NCBI GenBank assembly: GCA_035541875.1
Contig: DATKML010000051.1
Location: 124,001 to 188,000, forward strand
DNA: 64,000 nucleotides
From: JAJPHI01 sp035541875
Lineage (GTDB): Bacteria; Desulfobacterota; Binatia; Binatales; Binataceae
Direction of reading: 5' to 3'
Below, one piece after another: positions 1 through 8,034 of this stretch. The stretch's first letter is position 1. The number at the start of each line of letters is the position of its first letter. The notes beneath the pieces were generated by a model. That model did not search any database and had not been told where the DNA came from. It saw only the letters and a program-made list of their open reading frames with translations. Position numbers and translations under genes: made by a program.

Positions 1-510
1 ATCGATATCCTCGTAAATAACGCCGGGTGGGACAAGCTCGAACCTTTCATCCAGAGCACGCCCGATACCTGGGATAAGGTAATCGCGATCAATTTCCGCG
101 GCGTGATCCATCTCTGCAAAGCGGTCATCCCGCAACTACAGGCACGCGGCGGCGGGAAAATCGTCTCGATAGCCTCCGATGCGGGCCGCGTCGGCTCCCT
201 CGGCGAAGCGGTCTATTCGGGTTGCAAAGCAGGGATCATCGGCTTCTCGAAGACCCTCGCGCGCGAACTCGCCCGCAACAATATCAACGTCAACGTCGTA
301 TGCCCGGGGCCGACGGAAACCGCGCTGCTCCATGGCGTGATGGATAATCAGCCCAAGGTGCTCGAAGCGATGAAGCGCGGTATCCCGATGCGCCGTCTCG
401 GCCAGCCACAGGATTTGGCCGGCGCGGTCGCTTTCCTGGCCTCCTCGGATGCTGACTATGTAACCGGACAGGTTATCAGCGTGAGCGGCGGCCTCACGAT
501 GGCTGGCTGA
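1..510 (+). CDS. SDR-family oxidoreductase (5'-truncated)
   Basis: The reading frame is open from the first base of the window, so the N-terminal Rossmann glycine motif lies outside it. What remains is the C-terminal two thirds of a classical short-chain dehydrogenase/reductase: the NNAG motif at the start, the catalytic Ser in IASDAG, the YSGCK signature with catalytic Tyr and Lys, the PGP turn, and the usual C-terminal TGQVISVSGG. These proteins are NAD(P)-dependent oxidoreductases of alcohols, ketones or CoA esters. The substrate cannot be told. The gene ends 27 bases before a methyltransferase on the same strand, so the two may be cotranscribed. Confidence 0.95.
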   Translation: MDILVNNAGWDKLEPFIQSTPDTWDKVIAINFRGVIHLCKAVIPQLQARGGGKIVSIASDAGRVGSLGEAVYSGCKAGIIGFSKTLARELARNNINVNVVCPGPTETALLHGVMDNQPKVLEAMKRGIPMRRLGQPQDLAGAVAFLASSDADYVTGQVISVSGGLTMAG

Positions 511-537
511 ACTTAAATCTCAAAGGAAGCTACTTCG

Positions 538-1605
538 ATGGCGAATCAGAAACTCGATTTGGAAAAAGCGAAACAGGTTGCGCAGACTGTCGTCGGCGAT
601 GTCGCGACCGTTGTGCACGGCGCGTTGGTGTTTATCGGCGACCGTATGGGCCTGTTCAAGGCGATGATGGACGCCGGTCCGATGACCGTAGAGCAGCTCG
701 CCGCCAAGACCAATCTCAGCGCCCGCTATGTGCGCGAGTGGCTCGGCGCGATGGCTGCGGCGCATTACGTCGAATATGACGGCGGTGCCGATACCTACCT
801 GTTCTCTCCTGAGTATGCCGCCGCTTTGGCGGATGAGGACTCGCCGTTTTTTATCGGCAGCTATTTCCAGATGGCGCAAGCGGCCGTGACCGTCGCGCCG
901 AAAGTCGCCGAAGCCTTCAAAACCGGCAAAGGCGTGACGCAGGCCGAATATCCGCCTTCGTTCTTCGAAGCCGCCCAACGTAATTCACGCACCCGCTATC
1001 TCCATAAGCTGATGCGCAAGTGGATCCCCTCGATGCCGCAGGTCGTTGAGGTGCTGAGCGCCGGTGGTATCGGTGCCGACGTCGGATGCGGCGGCGGGCT
1101 CGCCGCGATCATGATTGCGCAGGCCTATCCGAAGGCCCGGATGGTCGGGTACGACGTCCACGCCGAATCGATCGAGCGGGCGCGGCGCAACGCACAGGAG
1201 GCGGGCGTCGCCGATCGCGTATCATTCGAAGTCGCCAACGGATCGTCTCTGCCCGAAGCGAAATACGATTTCGTCTCCACTTTCGACGTAGTGCACGACG
1301 CGGTCGATCCGCTCGGCCTGATGAAGGGAATCCGGCATGCGTTGAAACCGGACGGCACCTACCTGGTGCAGGAGGTCAACGTCTCACACAAGGTGAGCGA
1401 AAATATCCGACCGATGGGCAAGATGGTCTACTCCGTCAGTACGCTCTACTGCATGACGACCTCGCTTGCTCATGGTGGGGCAGGGATCGGCGTCGCGATG
1501 GGCGAGCCGAAAGCGCGCGAACTCGCGACTGACGCCGGCTTCTCGCGCTTCACGAGACTGCCGGTCAAGGACGACTTCGCCGTGCTCTACGAACTGCGCC
1601 CTTAA
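538..1605 (+). CDS. Class I SAM-dependent methyltransferase with N-terminal winged helix
   Basis: The 355-residue product has a winged-helix dimerisation region (about residues 25-85, containing MTVEQLAAKTNLSARYVREW). A Rossmann methyltransferase domain follows, with the SAM motif IGADVGCGGG at residues 178-187 and a post-I acidic region near GYDVHAES. This layout is typical of bacterial O- or C-methyltransferases similar to UbiE or to SAM-dependent tailoring enzymes; the acceptor is unknown. The ATG follows an AAAGGAAG ribosome binding site. It lies between an SDR gene and an amidohydrolase gene on the same strand, which suggests a small catabolic or tailoring operon. Confidence 0.9.
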   Translation: MANQKLDLEKAKQVAQTVVGDVATVVHGALVFIGDRMGLFKAMMDAGPMTVEQLAAKTNLSARYVREWLGAMAAAHYVEYDGGADTYLFSPEYAAALADEDSPFFIGSYFQMAQAAVTVAPKVAEAFKTGKGVTQAEYPPSFFEAAQRNSRTRYLHKLMRKWIPSMPQVVEVLSAGGIGADVGCGGGLAAIMIAQAYPKARMVGYDVHAESIERARRNAQEAGVADRVSFEVANGSSLPEAKYDFVSTFDVVHDAVDPLGLMKGIRHALKPDGTYLVQEVNVSHKVSENIRPMGKMVYSVSTLYCMTTSLAHGGAGIGVAMGEPKARELATDAGFSRFTRLPVKDDFAVLYELRP

Positions 1606-1686
1606 GCGCGACCAGGTAAAGATTGTGTCGGTCGGCAGCGACTGGCAGATTTCTTAGCGAGTTCGTTGCTGGAGATCGACATTAGT

Positions 1687-3180
1687 ATGAGCAATTCGAC
1701 CGGAATCAGTTCTGCAGAGATACGCAAGCGCGTAGGCCATCCGATTATCGATTCTGACGGCCACGTGGTCGAATTCGAGCCGGCGCTGCTGGACTATATC
1801 CGTGATGTTGGCGGCTCGCATATTCTTGAGCGCTACAAGACGGCTTTCGATACTGCCTTTTATTTCCGCTGGAACCATCTGACGCCTGAAGAGCGCCGGG
1901 ATCATCGTGCGCCGCGCCCGGTCTTCTGGCCCTATCCGGCGAAGAATACCTACGACCGCGCGACGGCTGCCCTGCCCCGCCTGATGCACAAGCGGTTGGA
2001 CGAAATGGGGCTCGATTTCACGATCCTCAATCCGAGCCAGGGGCTCTTTGCGCCGCATATCGGCGACGACGAACTGCGCCGCGTGGTGTGTCGCGCTTTC
2101 AATAACTATCACGCTCAAATTTTCCGCGAGTACTCCGATCGGATTACGCCTGCGGCCTGTGTCCCGATGAATACGCCGGCCGAGGCGATCGAGGAGCTTG
2201 AGCACGCCAAGAAGCTCGGCCTCAAAGTCGCTATGATGGCAGCGTTCGTGCGCCGACCGATCCCGGCGCTCGCGCGGCAGGCTCCCGAGATGGCGCGCCA
2301 TCTCACCTGGATGGATAACCTCTGCCTCGACAGCGAGTACGACTACGATCCCGTCTGGGCGAAGTGCGTGGAGTTGAAGATCACTCCGTCGTTCCATTCG
2401 TTCGGCTTGAACTGGGGGATGCGTACCTCGATCTCCAGCTTCATGTACAACCAGATCGGCCACTTCGCGGCGGCCGCCGATGGAATCTGCAAGGCGCTCT
2501 TCTTCAGCGGTGTCACGCGACGTTTCCCAACGCTGAAATTTGCCTTCAAAGAAGGGGGTGTTGGCTGGGCCGTCAGTCTCTATTGCTCGCTCTACGAGCG
2601 CTGGCACAAGCGCAATATCAGAACGCTCGACAACGTCAATCCGAAGAATATCGACCGCGAACTCTTTCGGCAGCTTTGCCGCAAGTATGGCGATGAGTTC
2701 ACCAAGGGGCGGCTCGACGGCGAGCTGTTTCTCTCCGAACTCGAAGGCGGGGGCGGCGGCGATCCTTCCGAATGGGACGAATGGCGTCATGCGGGAATCG
2801 AAACGGCGCAGGACGTCTACGATCGCTTTATCCCGAGCTTCTTCTTCGGCTGCGAGGGCGACGATCGCGTGACCTCGTGGGCCTTCGATAGCAAGCGTAA
2901 CCCGCATGGAGCGCGGCTCAATGCAATCTATGGATCAGACCTCGGTCACTATGACCTGCTTGATATGCGGGACGCGGCGGTGGAGGCGTATGAAGGGGTC
3001 GAGCACGGCCTGATGACCGAAGAGGATTTTCGTGACTTTGTCTTCACGAATCCGATAAAGCTGCACTGCGGGATGGATCCTGATTTCTTCGAAGGCACCG
3101 TCCTCCAGGATCACGCTCGCAAAGTGATGGCCGAATTGAAACGCACTGCCAACGGCGGTGCCTCGGTAGCAGCTCATTAA
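1687..3180 (+). CDS. Amidohydrolase_2 family metal-dependent hydrolase
   Basis: The product has about 497 residues. A TTG at 1666 is in frame, but the ATG at 1687 has GGAG 12 bases upstream and gives a natural N-terminus. Near the N-terminus IDSDGHVVEF (D22, D24, H26) matches the metal-binding start of amidohydrolase_2 (PF04909) TIM barrels. Inner His positions occur in HSFGLNWG, and the terminal Asp is probably in YGSDLGHYD. The family covers decarboxylases and hydrolases of the ACMSD type, often with aromatic or 1,3-dicarbonyl substrates. It is clearly paralogous to the gene at 51128-52579: both share VIDSDGH, DYDPVWAKC, HSFG.WG, GGVTRRFP and GVGWA.SLY. No substrate can be assigned. Confidence 0.88.
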   Translation: MSNSTGISSAEIRKRVGHPIIDSDGHVVEFEPALLDYIRDVGGSHILERYKTAFDTAFYFRWNHLTPEERRDHRAPRPVFWPYPAKNTYDRATAALPRLMHKRLDEMGLDFTILNPSQGLFAPHIGDDELRRVVCRAFNNYHAQIFREYSDRITPAACVPMNTPAEAIEELEHAKKLGLKVAMMAAFVRRPIPALARQAPEMARHLTWMDNLCLDSEYDYDPVWAKCVELKITPSFHSFGLNWGMRTSISSFMYNQIGHFAAAADGICKALFFSGVTRRFPTLKFAFKEGGVGWAVSLYCSLYERWHKRNIRTLDNVNPKNIDRELFRQLCRKYGDEFTKGRLDGELFLSELEGGGGGDPSEWDEWRHAGIETAQDVYDRFIPSFFFGCEGDDRVTSWAFDSKRNPHGARLNAIYGSDLGHYDLLDMRDAAVEAYEGVEHGLMTEEDFRDFVFTNPIKLHCGMDPDFFEGTVLQDHARKVMAELKRTANGGASVAAH

Positions 3181-3201
3181 CCTGTCCGGGAAGGTGACGT
3201 A

Positions 3202-3672
3202 ATGGTGAGATTGTCCTCTATGCTTTTCAAGCCGAAGTCACTTCTGCTAATCGGCGCGATCGCTTCCCTTATGGCTATGGCGATCACCGCTGATACAGCG
3301 ATGGCTCAAGCTGCAGCTCCGGCGTCGTCCGCGGTGATGGCTGCGGGGAAGGCCGATTATCTGGAGAACTGCGCTGATTGCCACGGCAAAGATGGCAAAG
3401 GCGGCGGGCCCAATTTGAACGTGATTCCCGGGATGAAGCCCGCCGATCTCACTACGATAGCGGCTCGCAATGGTGGTGAGTTTCCTGCACAACAGGTGGC
3501 GGATTCAATCGATGGTAGAGCGCAGGTACCGTCGCATAAGCGGTTCGATATGCCGTTCTGGGGCGTAAAGTTCCAGGAAGAAGGCAAAGAGTTCACGCCT
3601 GAGAGCGAGGCCAAGGCCAAGGCGCGTATCGATGCGATAGTGGCGTATATCAAGACCCTGCAGGTGAAGTAG
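3202..3672 (+). CDS. Periplasmic c-type cytochrome (class I-like)
   Basis: The 156-residue protein begins with a Sec signal peptide ending near AMA-Q36. A single haem-binding CADCH motif (C57, C60, H61) follows, with KDGKGGGPNL after it, and the probable axial Met is in DMPFWG. It is a small monohaem electron carrier of the periplasm. It resembles the cytochrome at 61028-61492 (shared CHGKDG.G.GP, NGG.FP, IDG, DMP.WG and a near-identical C-terminus YIKT.QVK), so the two are paralogues. It lies upstream of a run of periplasmic redox genes and is probably part of that cluster. Confidence 0.92.
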   Translation: MVRLSSMLFKPKSLLLIGAIASLMAMAITADTAMAQAAAPASSAVMAAGKADYLENCADCHGKDGKGGGPNLNVIPGMKPADLTTIAARNGGEFPAQQVADSIDGRAQVPSHKRFDMPFWGVKFQEEGKEFTPESEAKAKARIDAIVAYIKTLQVK

Positions 3673-3724
3673 CTAGCGCTCCGCCATTGCTGGGTTTAGT
3701 AATTGATGCGACCATGAGGGCTTA

Positions 3725-4177
3725 ATGAAACGCAGGAAGCGCAACTTGATACTGCTAGGCGCTGCGGGCGTGATCTCCGCCGCAGCGATAGCCGTTTCGG
3801 TGTCGCAACCCTCATGCACCACGATTACCGGCGGCGACAAGCTTACGGTCGCGATGGCGAAGCTCGCGCCCGGTACCGCCAGTTTTTTCTGCTATCGCGA
3901 CGAAGCGGGCGACCATCTGCGCTTCGTCCTTGCCCGTGACGAAAGTGGCCAGGTTCATTCGATTCTCGACGGCTGCCGGCAGTGCGGTAAATTCCACAAG
4001 GGCTACGCTACCGCGGACGGGGAATTGATCTGCCGGGTCTGCGGCAATAAGTATAAGCTCGCCGACGTCGAGCGTGGCGAAGGTTCCTGTGTGCCCGTGG
4101 CGCTGCCCAGTAAACAGAGCCACGATCATATCGAGATCAAGGTCGCCGACCTCAAGCAAGCGAGTCAGCAGTTTTGA
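3725..4177 (+). CDS. DUF2318-like periplasmic membrane-anchored protein
   Basis: The 150-residue protein has a basic N-terminus and one hydrophobic anchor (about residues 8-26). A small domain with two CXXC pairs follows (C84/C87 in DGCRQCG and C103/C106 in CRVCGNKY) and further Cys at 56 and 122. The spacing and the CRVCGNKY signature match DUF2318 proteins, which occur with metal-uptake or periplasmic redox systems. The Cys pairs could bind a metal or an Fe-S centre; that is inference. A GAGGG ribosome site precedes the ATG. It sits between a cytochrome c gene and a small secreted protein that overlaps its stop codon. Confidence 0.78.
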   Translation: MKRRKRNLILLGAAGVISAAAIAVSVSQPSCTTITGGDKLTVAMAKLAPGTASFFCYRDEAGDHLRFVLARDESGQVHSILDGCRQCGKFHKGYATADGELICRVCGNKYKLADVERGEGSCVPVALPSKQSHDHIEIKVADLKQASQQF

Positions 4178-4473
4178 GAAGCAGCGAAAAATCTTCGATT
4201 GCCCTGATTCTCGCGATTAGCATGCTAATCACTGGACTGCCGATCGTCGCATTAGGCTCTCCTACGAGTTCCCGTCCAGCTTTCACTGTGGATATTTGCA
4301 CGCCGGCACAGGTAACCAATCACTCGTCGATTCAGTCTGCAACTCCGCTAATCCCGACTCATGCGGTCGCCTTTGCTCCGATCTTTTCAGTGCAGGCCGA
4401 TTTCATGGTTGCAGCATTCGAAGCACGCTTCTCCGATCCGCCCACACCGCCACCACCTAAATCGTTAGTCTAG
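4174..4473 (+). CDS. Small predicted secreted protein, function unknown
   Basis: The TTG start overlaps the stop of the preceding gene by four bases, which suggests translational coupling. The 99-residue product has a strong hydrophobic signal-like segment (about residues 8-28), a VDICTPAQ motif with its only Cys, and a Pro-rich end (DPPTPPPPK). The signal peptide, DICTP and proline tail recall DUF2946-type small proteins found beside metal-resistance genes, but the HCxxC element of that family is missing. I therefore do not assign it. Context places it in the periplasmic redox cluster. Confidence 0.55.
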   Translation: MRSSEKSSIALILAISMLITGLPIVALGSPTSSRPAFTVDICTPAQVTNHSSIQSATPLIPTHAVAFAPIFSVQADFMVAAFEARFSDPPTPPPPKSLV

Positions 4474-4569
4474 TCGGCTAATAGTATTTTTTGGTCAGGC
4501 GATGCCTTCGCGTGGCCAGTGTCGTGAAGGTTTGCCCGCGCAAGCGGAATTGGATGGAGAATTGCGACA

Positions 4570-5562
4570 GTGAATTGCCCTAATTGCGATTTATTTCGTG
4601 CTTCCTTAAGTGATCGAAAGCACGGCCTGCGAAGGAGTGCCGCCGCCCTGCTCGGTTTGACGCTCGTTCTCTTGGCTCTGATACCGGGACTGAGCTGGGC
4701 CTGCGCCTGCGGCTGCGGCGTGTTTGAGGTAGGAACATCTTCGCTCTTTCCACAGGGAGCGGGGGGGACTGTCTGGTTTGAATACGACTACATGAACCAG
4801 TACCTGAACTGGCACGCGACGGAGATCGCTTCGTCCGGTAAGAATGACGATAAGATCCTTCGCACTCATTTCATGACGATGGGTGCGCAATACATGTTCA
4901 ATCGCGACTGGGGTGTCGAACTTGAGCTACCTTACTGGTACCGCTATTTCAAATCCGTTAATGACGACGGAAATATCGCGCGCACTAATTTTAGTTCGAT
5001 CGGCGATATCCGCCTGATGGGGATGTACACCGGGCTTTCGGAAGATATGTCGCTCGGCCTCCTCGGTGGCGTGAAGGTTCCCAGCGGATGGTGGTCCTAT
5101 CCTCAGGCCGATCGTGATACCCAGATAGGCACCGGTAGCACCGACCTTCTGTTCGGCGCCTACAAGCTCGGCAACCTGCCCTTCAGCCTCGCCGGTCGTT
5201 CCTTTACCTGGTTTGGCCAGGGTTTGTACGACCTACCGGTCTTCACCCAGGACCATTATAAACCTGGCCGCGAGTTCGATGGCGCTCTCGGTTCGTCCTA
5301 TAATTTTGGTGAATTCGGCTTTCTCAAAGAGACCGCACCGATGTTAAGTCTCAAGCTCTCGGACCGCGTGCGCGATAGCCAATCGCAGGCCAGCCCCCAG
5401 AACACGGGCTACACTCGATTACTTTTGGCACCCGGCGGTGAGATTAAAGTTAACACGGTTCGTCTCTACGGCGATGTCGAGTTTCCGCTCTTCCAAAATA
5501 TGAACGGAAACCAGATCACAGCACCAGTGATGTTCAAGACGATTGTGAGCTACGATTTCTAG
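4570..5562 (+). CDS. Predicted outer-membrane beta-barrel protein with CACGCG mature N-terminus
   Basis: The 330-residue product has a signal peptide around residues 22-44 and a predicted cut at SWA-C45, leaving CACGCG (C45, C47, C49) at the mature N-terminus. The rest is built of alternating amphipathic segments rich in Tyr, Trp and Gly (WFEYDYMNQYLNW, GVELELPYWYRY), ending FKTIVSYDF. The terminal aromatic is typical of outer-membrane barrels. The triple-Cys patch could bind copper or another soft metal in the periplasm; this is inference. The start is a GTG. The first 20 residues contain an extra CPNC motif before the signal, so the true start may be further in. Its neighbours are redox and metal-chaperone proteins. 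Confidence 0.72.
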   Translation: MNCPNCDLFRASLSDRKHGLRRSAAALLGLTLVLLALIPGLSWACACGCGVFEVGTSSLFPQGAGGTVWFEYDYMNQYLNWHATEIASSGKNDDKILRTHFMTMGAQYMFNRDWGVELELPYWYRYFKSVNDDGNIARTNFSSIGDIRLMGMYTGLSEDMSLGLLGGVKVPSGWWSYPQADRDTQIGTGSTDLLFGAYKLGNLPFSLAGRSFTWFGQGLYDLPVFTQDHYKPGREFDGALGSSYNFGEFGFLKETAPMLSLKLSDRVRDSQSQASPQNTGYTRLLLAPGGEIKVNTVRLYGDVEFPLFQNMNGNQITAPVMFKTIVSYDF

Positions 5563-5571
5563 GAGCTTAGT

Positions 5572-6093
5572 ATGCCGTCTAGGTGGATGGTGCGCTGCGT
5601 GCTGGTTCTTTTGTTGGCGAGCCCTCAAGCGTCGTTTGCGTTCTCAGCACCGGTCGGGCAACCGGCGCCTGCGCTGGTCTTGCCAACGCTGAATGGCGAG
5701 ACGTTCGATCTGAACGCGGAGCGCGGAAAGGTGGTTATAATCCACCTATGGGCGAGCTGGTGCCCAGCTTGTCGCGCCGAGATGCCGGCGCTGGAGGAAC
5801 TCTACAAGCGCTATCGCGCCGACGGTTTTAGCGTAATCGCAGTAAGCGCCGATCGACCGCGCGACGAAAGCGCGGCGGCCAAGGCGATGAATTCGTACAC
5901 CTTTCCGGCAGGCTTGCTTAGCAACGCAACCAGCAATGGTTTCGGCAGCCCCAGCAGCCTGCCGGTGACTATCGTCATCGATCGGAACGGCGTCGTGCGA
6001 GACAACTTCACCGCCGATCAGACGTTAACCGCAGTAGATCTGACGACCGCTGTCTCGACGCTGCTTGGAGCCACCAGAACCGCGCAACACTGA
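5572..6093 (+). CDS. TlpA/ResA-family thiol-disulfide oxidoreductase
   Basis: The 173-residue thioredoxin-fold protein has an N-terminal signal or anchor (residues 5-23) and the active site WCPAC at C64/C67. The flanking HLWASWCPACRAEMPALEELYKRY is characteristic of TlpA/ResA/AhpC-TSA-like periplasmic reductases. The cis-Pro is in SLPVTIVIDRNG. Such proteins reduce apocytochrome haem Cys or the CuA ligands of cytochrome oxidase. It starts 10 bases after the barrel gene and is followed by a small lipoprotein and a Sco protein, so a role in metal-centre maturation is reasonable. Confidence 0.92.
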   Translation: MPSRWMVRCVLVLLLASPQASFAFSAPVGQPAPALVLPTLNGETFDLNAERGKVVIIHLWASWCPACRAEMPALEELYKRYRADGFSVIAVSADRPRDESAAAKAMNSYTFPAGLLSNATSNGFGSPSSLPVTIVIDRNGVVRDNFTADQTLTAVDLTTAVSTLLGATRTAQH

Positions 6094-6111
6094 ATACGAG
6101 GGATATCGAGC

Positions 6112-6309
6112 TTGAGGCTTTTAGCTGCAATTGGCGCGCTGGCGTTGCTTTCCGCCGGATGTGGACCTGCATCGTCGCCTCTGGGCGAAGGCAATCCCAG
6201 CAGAGCGCAAACTCCGGCTGAGCAAATCCGAGCTTACCAGCAAGCTGGCGCGGAAGCGCACGACCAGAGGGTCTTGATAACCGTCCTGACAACTTCCCAT
6301 CCCCATTGA
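6112..6309 (+). CDS. Small predicted lipoprotein
   Basis: The 65-residue product starts with TTG and has a short hydrophobic segment ending in the lipobox LSAGC (Cys 17), followed by a polar, Ala/Gln-rich tail. I recognise no family. It fits in the 18-base-spaced gap between the thioredoxin-like gene and the Sco gene and lies in the same direction, so it is probably a real member of the operon. The start codon and the coding status are less certain than for the neighbours. Confidence 0.5.
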   Translation: MRLLAAIGALALLSAGCGPASSPLGEGNPSRAQTPAEQIRAYQQAGAEAHDQRVLITVLTTSHPH

Positions 6310-6334
6310 GGATGAGTGGAATGGAATTATTACT

Positions 6335-6955
6335 GTGAAATTGCCAATCCTGTTTTCGCGTCCGCTACTCAACCTCTTAATGCTTTCGTTGATCGCTTGC
6401 GGCCTGCTGCAATTGAGCGCTTGCGACAGCAATAGCGAGCCTATCAGCGAAGGCTCGGTAAGCGGTCATCACGAGTTCTTTACCGACGTCACGCTCACCG
6501 ATCAGAATGGCCAGAAGGTATCGCTCGCATCGCTCAAAGGAAAACCGGCTTTGGTCGATTTCATTTATACGACCTGCCCCGGTCCGTGTCTGGTTCTTAC
6601 CAGCCGGATGAAAGCGATCGCCGATCAGTTGGGCCCTCAAGCCTCGTCGAAGGTTTCGTTTATCTCGATCACGGTCGATCCCGAACACGATACTCCTGCG
6701 GGGTTACGCGCCTACGCTAAGGAGCAAGGGGCGGATCGCGCCGGCTGGATCTTCCTTACCGGCTCACCCGCGGACGTCGAGCGTGCGATGGGCGCGCTGC
6801 AACTAAAGCGTCAGCGCGAAGCCGATGGATCAGTCGATCACGTCCTCGAGTTCTTTCTGATCGGCGCCGACGGAATCGCGCAGAAGCAATACCTTGCGAA
6901 CGAGGTGAACGCGGCAAAAATCGCGGGCGATCTGCGCGAGGCCGCGAGTGGGTAA
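6335..6955 (+). CDS. Sco1/SenC/PrrC-family copper chaperone lipoprotein
   Basis: The 206-residue product has a lipoprotein signal ending LQLSAC (Cys 30). A Sco domain follows with the copper-binding CPGPC motif (C81, C85) in FIYTTCPGPCLVLTSRM and the third ligand His at H169 (SVDHVLEFF). Sco proteins deliver copper to, or reduce the Cys ligands of, CuA-type centres in cytochrome c oxidase and similar periplasmic copper enzymes. The GTG start follows the small lipoprotein closely. With a TlpA-like reductase and a Cys-rich barrel next to it, this is the best evidence that the cluster handles copper. No terminal oxidase gene lies in the window. Confidence 0.93.
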   Translation: MKLPILFSRPLLNLLMLSLIACGLLQLSACDSNSEPISEGSVSGHHEFFTDVTLTDQNGQKVSLASLKGKPALVDFIYTTCPGPCLVLTSRMKAIADQLGPQASSKVSFISITVDPEHDTPAGLRAYAKEQGADRAGWIFLTGSPADVERAMGALQLKRQREADGSVDHVLEFFLIGADGIAQKQYLANEVNAAKIAGDLREAASG

Positions 6956-6960
6956 GCCCT

Positions 6961-7482
6961 ATGAAAATTACTTTGATCACCGACCTGACTCGGGTGATCC
7001 TCCTGGCGATCGCCAGTCTCGTCATCGGGTTAGCGGTGAACTTTTGGCGCGGCTCGCCGCTTTCTTTCGCCTATCATTCACCCGAGCAGCGGCTAGTCAG
7101 CGACCTCAATCAGCTGATTACAGCACCGGCTTTTCGTTTGAGTGACCTCGATGCGGTCCAACTCGATGAACTCAAGGAAATCGTCGCTCAGCACAAAGCA
7201 CTGATCGTTGATGCACGCACCAGCGCCTTTTATGACAGCGGTCATATTCCTGGTGCGGTGAACTTGTCGCGAGCGAACTTCGCACGCGACTACCTCCACC
7301 TGCGATCGCGGCTCGATGAATCGAAGTCATCGCCAGTGATCGTCTACTGCTCAGGCGGCGAGTGCCACGACAGCCGGATGGTGGCAAGTGCGTTGATCAC
7401 CCTCGGCTTTAGCCAGGTGCGAATTTTCACCGGCGGCTGGGACGCGTGGACGGCAGCCTCGGAACCAGTGGAGCATCAATGA
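6961..7482 (+). CDS. Membrane-anchored rhodanese-like protein
   Basis: The 173-residue product has one N-terminal transmembrane segment (about residues 10-28) and a periplasmic rhodanese domain: LIVDARTSAFYDSGHIPGAVNL, then the active-site Cys130 in VIVYCSGGECHDSR, and ending in VRIFTGGWDAW. The active-site loop is CSGGEC, so a second Cys (C135) lies five residues after the catalytic one, which could favour a disulfide or a metal. It begins five bases after the Sco stop and overlaps the next gene. Sulfur transfer or thiol redox in the periplasm is the likely role. Confidence 0.9.
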   Translation: MKITLITDLTRVILLAIASLVIGLAVNFWRGSPLSFAYHSPEQRLVSDLNQLITAPAFRLSDLDAVQLDELKEIVAQHKALIVDARTSAFYDSGHIPGAVNLSRANFARDYLHLRSRLDESKSSPVIVYCSGGECHDSRMVASALITLGFSQVRIFTGGWDAWTAASEPVEHQ

Positions 7483-7904
7483 TGGGCATCACGAGTCGTT
7501 CCTCGTTTTGGCGCGGAGCCCTCCTTCTCACCCGTTTGGTCCTGGGGGCAGCCTTTATCTACGCTGGATGGATTAAGGCCCTCGATCCGGTCGGTTTCGC
7601 CGACAGCGTTAACTCCTTTGCGATTCTGCCTTCGATACTGATAAGCCCGTTCGCTCTGGCGATGCCAATTTTTGAGATCTTCAGCGGTATCCTGATCCTT
7701 ACCGGCATCCCGGCGCGGTTAGGCGCCTTCGCGCTGCTCTGTCTGACGGGGGTCTTTTCGATTGCGTTGGTGTCGGCGATACTCCGTGGCCTCAGCGTGA
7801 ATTGCGGATGCTTTGGGCCCAGCGCCTCGACGACGAATCCGTGGGTCGATCTTGGCCGCGACATCCTGATTATCGTCGGCTGCGCGGCCGTCTATCGAGG
7901 TTAA
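7479..7904 (+). CDS. DoxX/MauE-family integral membrane protein
   Basis: From the ATG that overlaps the rhodanese stop (ATGATG; an upstream GTG at 7446 is also in frame) the product has 141 residues and four hydrophobic helices. The features FIYAGWIKALDP, PIFEIFSGILILTG and the paired cysteines in VNCGCFGP match the MauE/DoxX group. MauE is needed for disulfide or cofactor maturation of methylamine dehydrogenase, and relatives work with periplasmic thioredoxins. It is the last gene of the redox cluster and may pass reducing equivalents to the TlpA-like protein or the rhodanese. Confidence 0.85.
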   Translation: MMGITSRSSFWRGALLLTRLVLGAAFIYAGWIKALDPVGFADSVNSFAILPSILISPFALAMPIFEIFSGILILTGIPARLGAFALLCLTGVFSIALVSAILRGLSVNCGCFGPSASTTNPWVDLGRDILIIVGCAAVYRG

Positions 7905-8034
7905 GTTCTTCTTAAGCTTCTGGTCGTGCGTATCGGGCGGACTCCGATCGCGTTTACTCCCTGCCCTTCTCCAAGTAGACTGAAGGCCGCGCGACCGACG
8001 GTTAAAGCTCGGCCGCGCGTTGATTTATATAAAC

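Noticed and set aside
1654..2907. Long minus-strand open frame antisense to the amidohydrolase
   Set aside because: Arg/Glu-rich, without motifs, fully inside a gene with clear amidohydrolase signatures.
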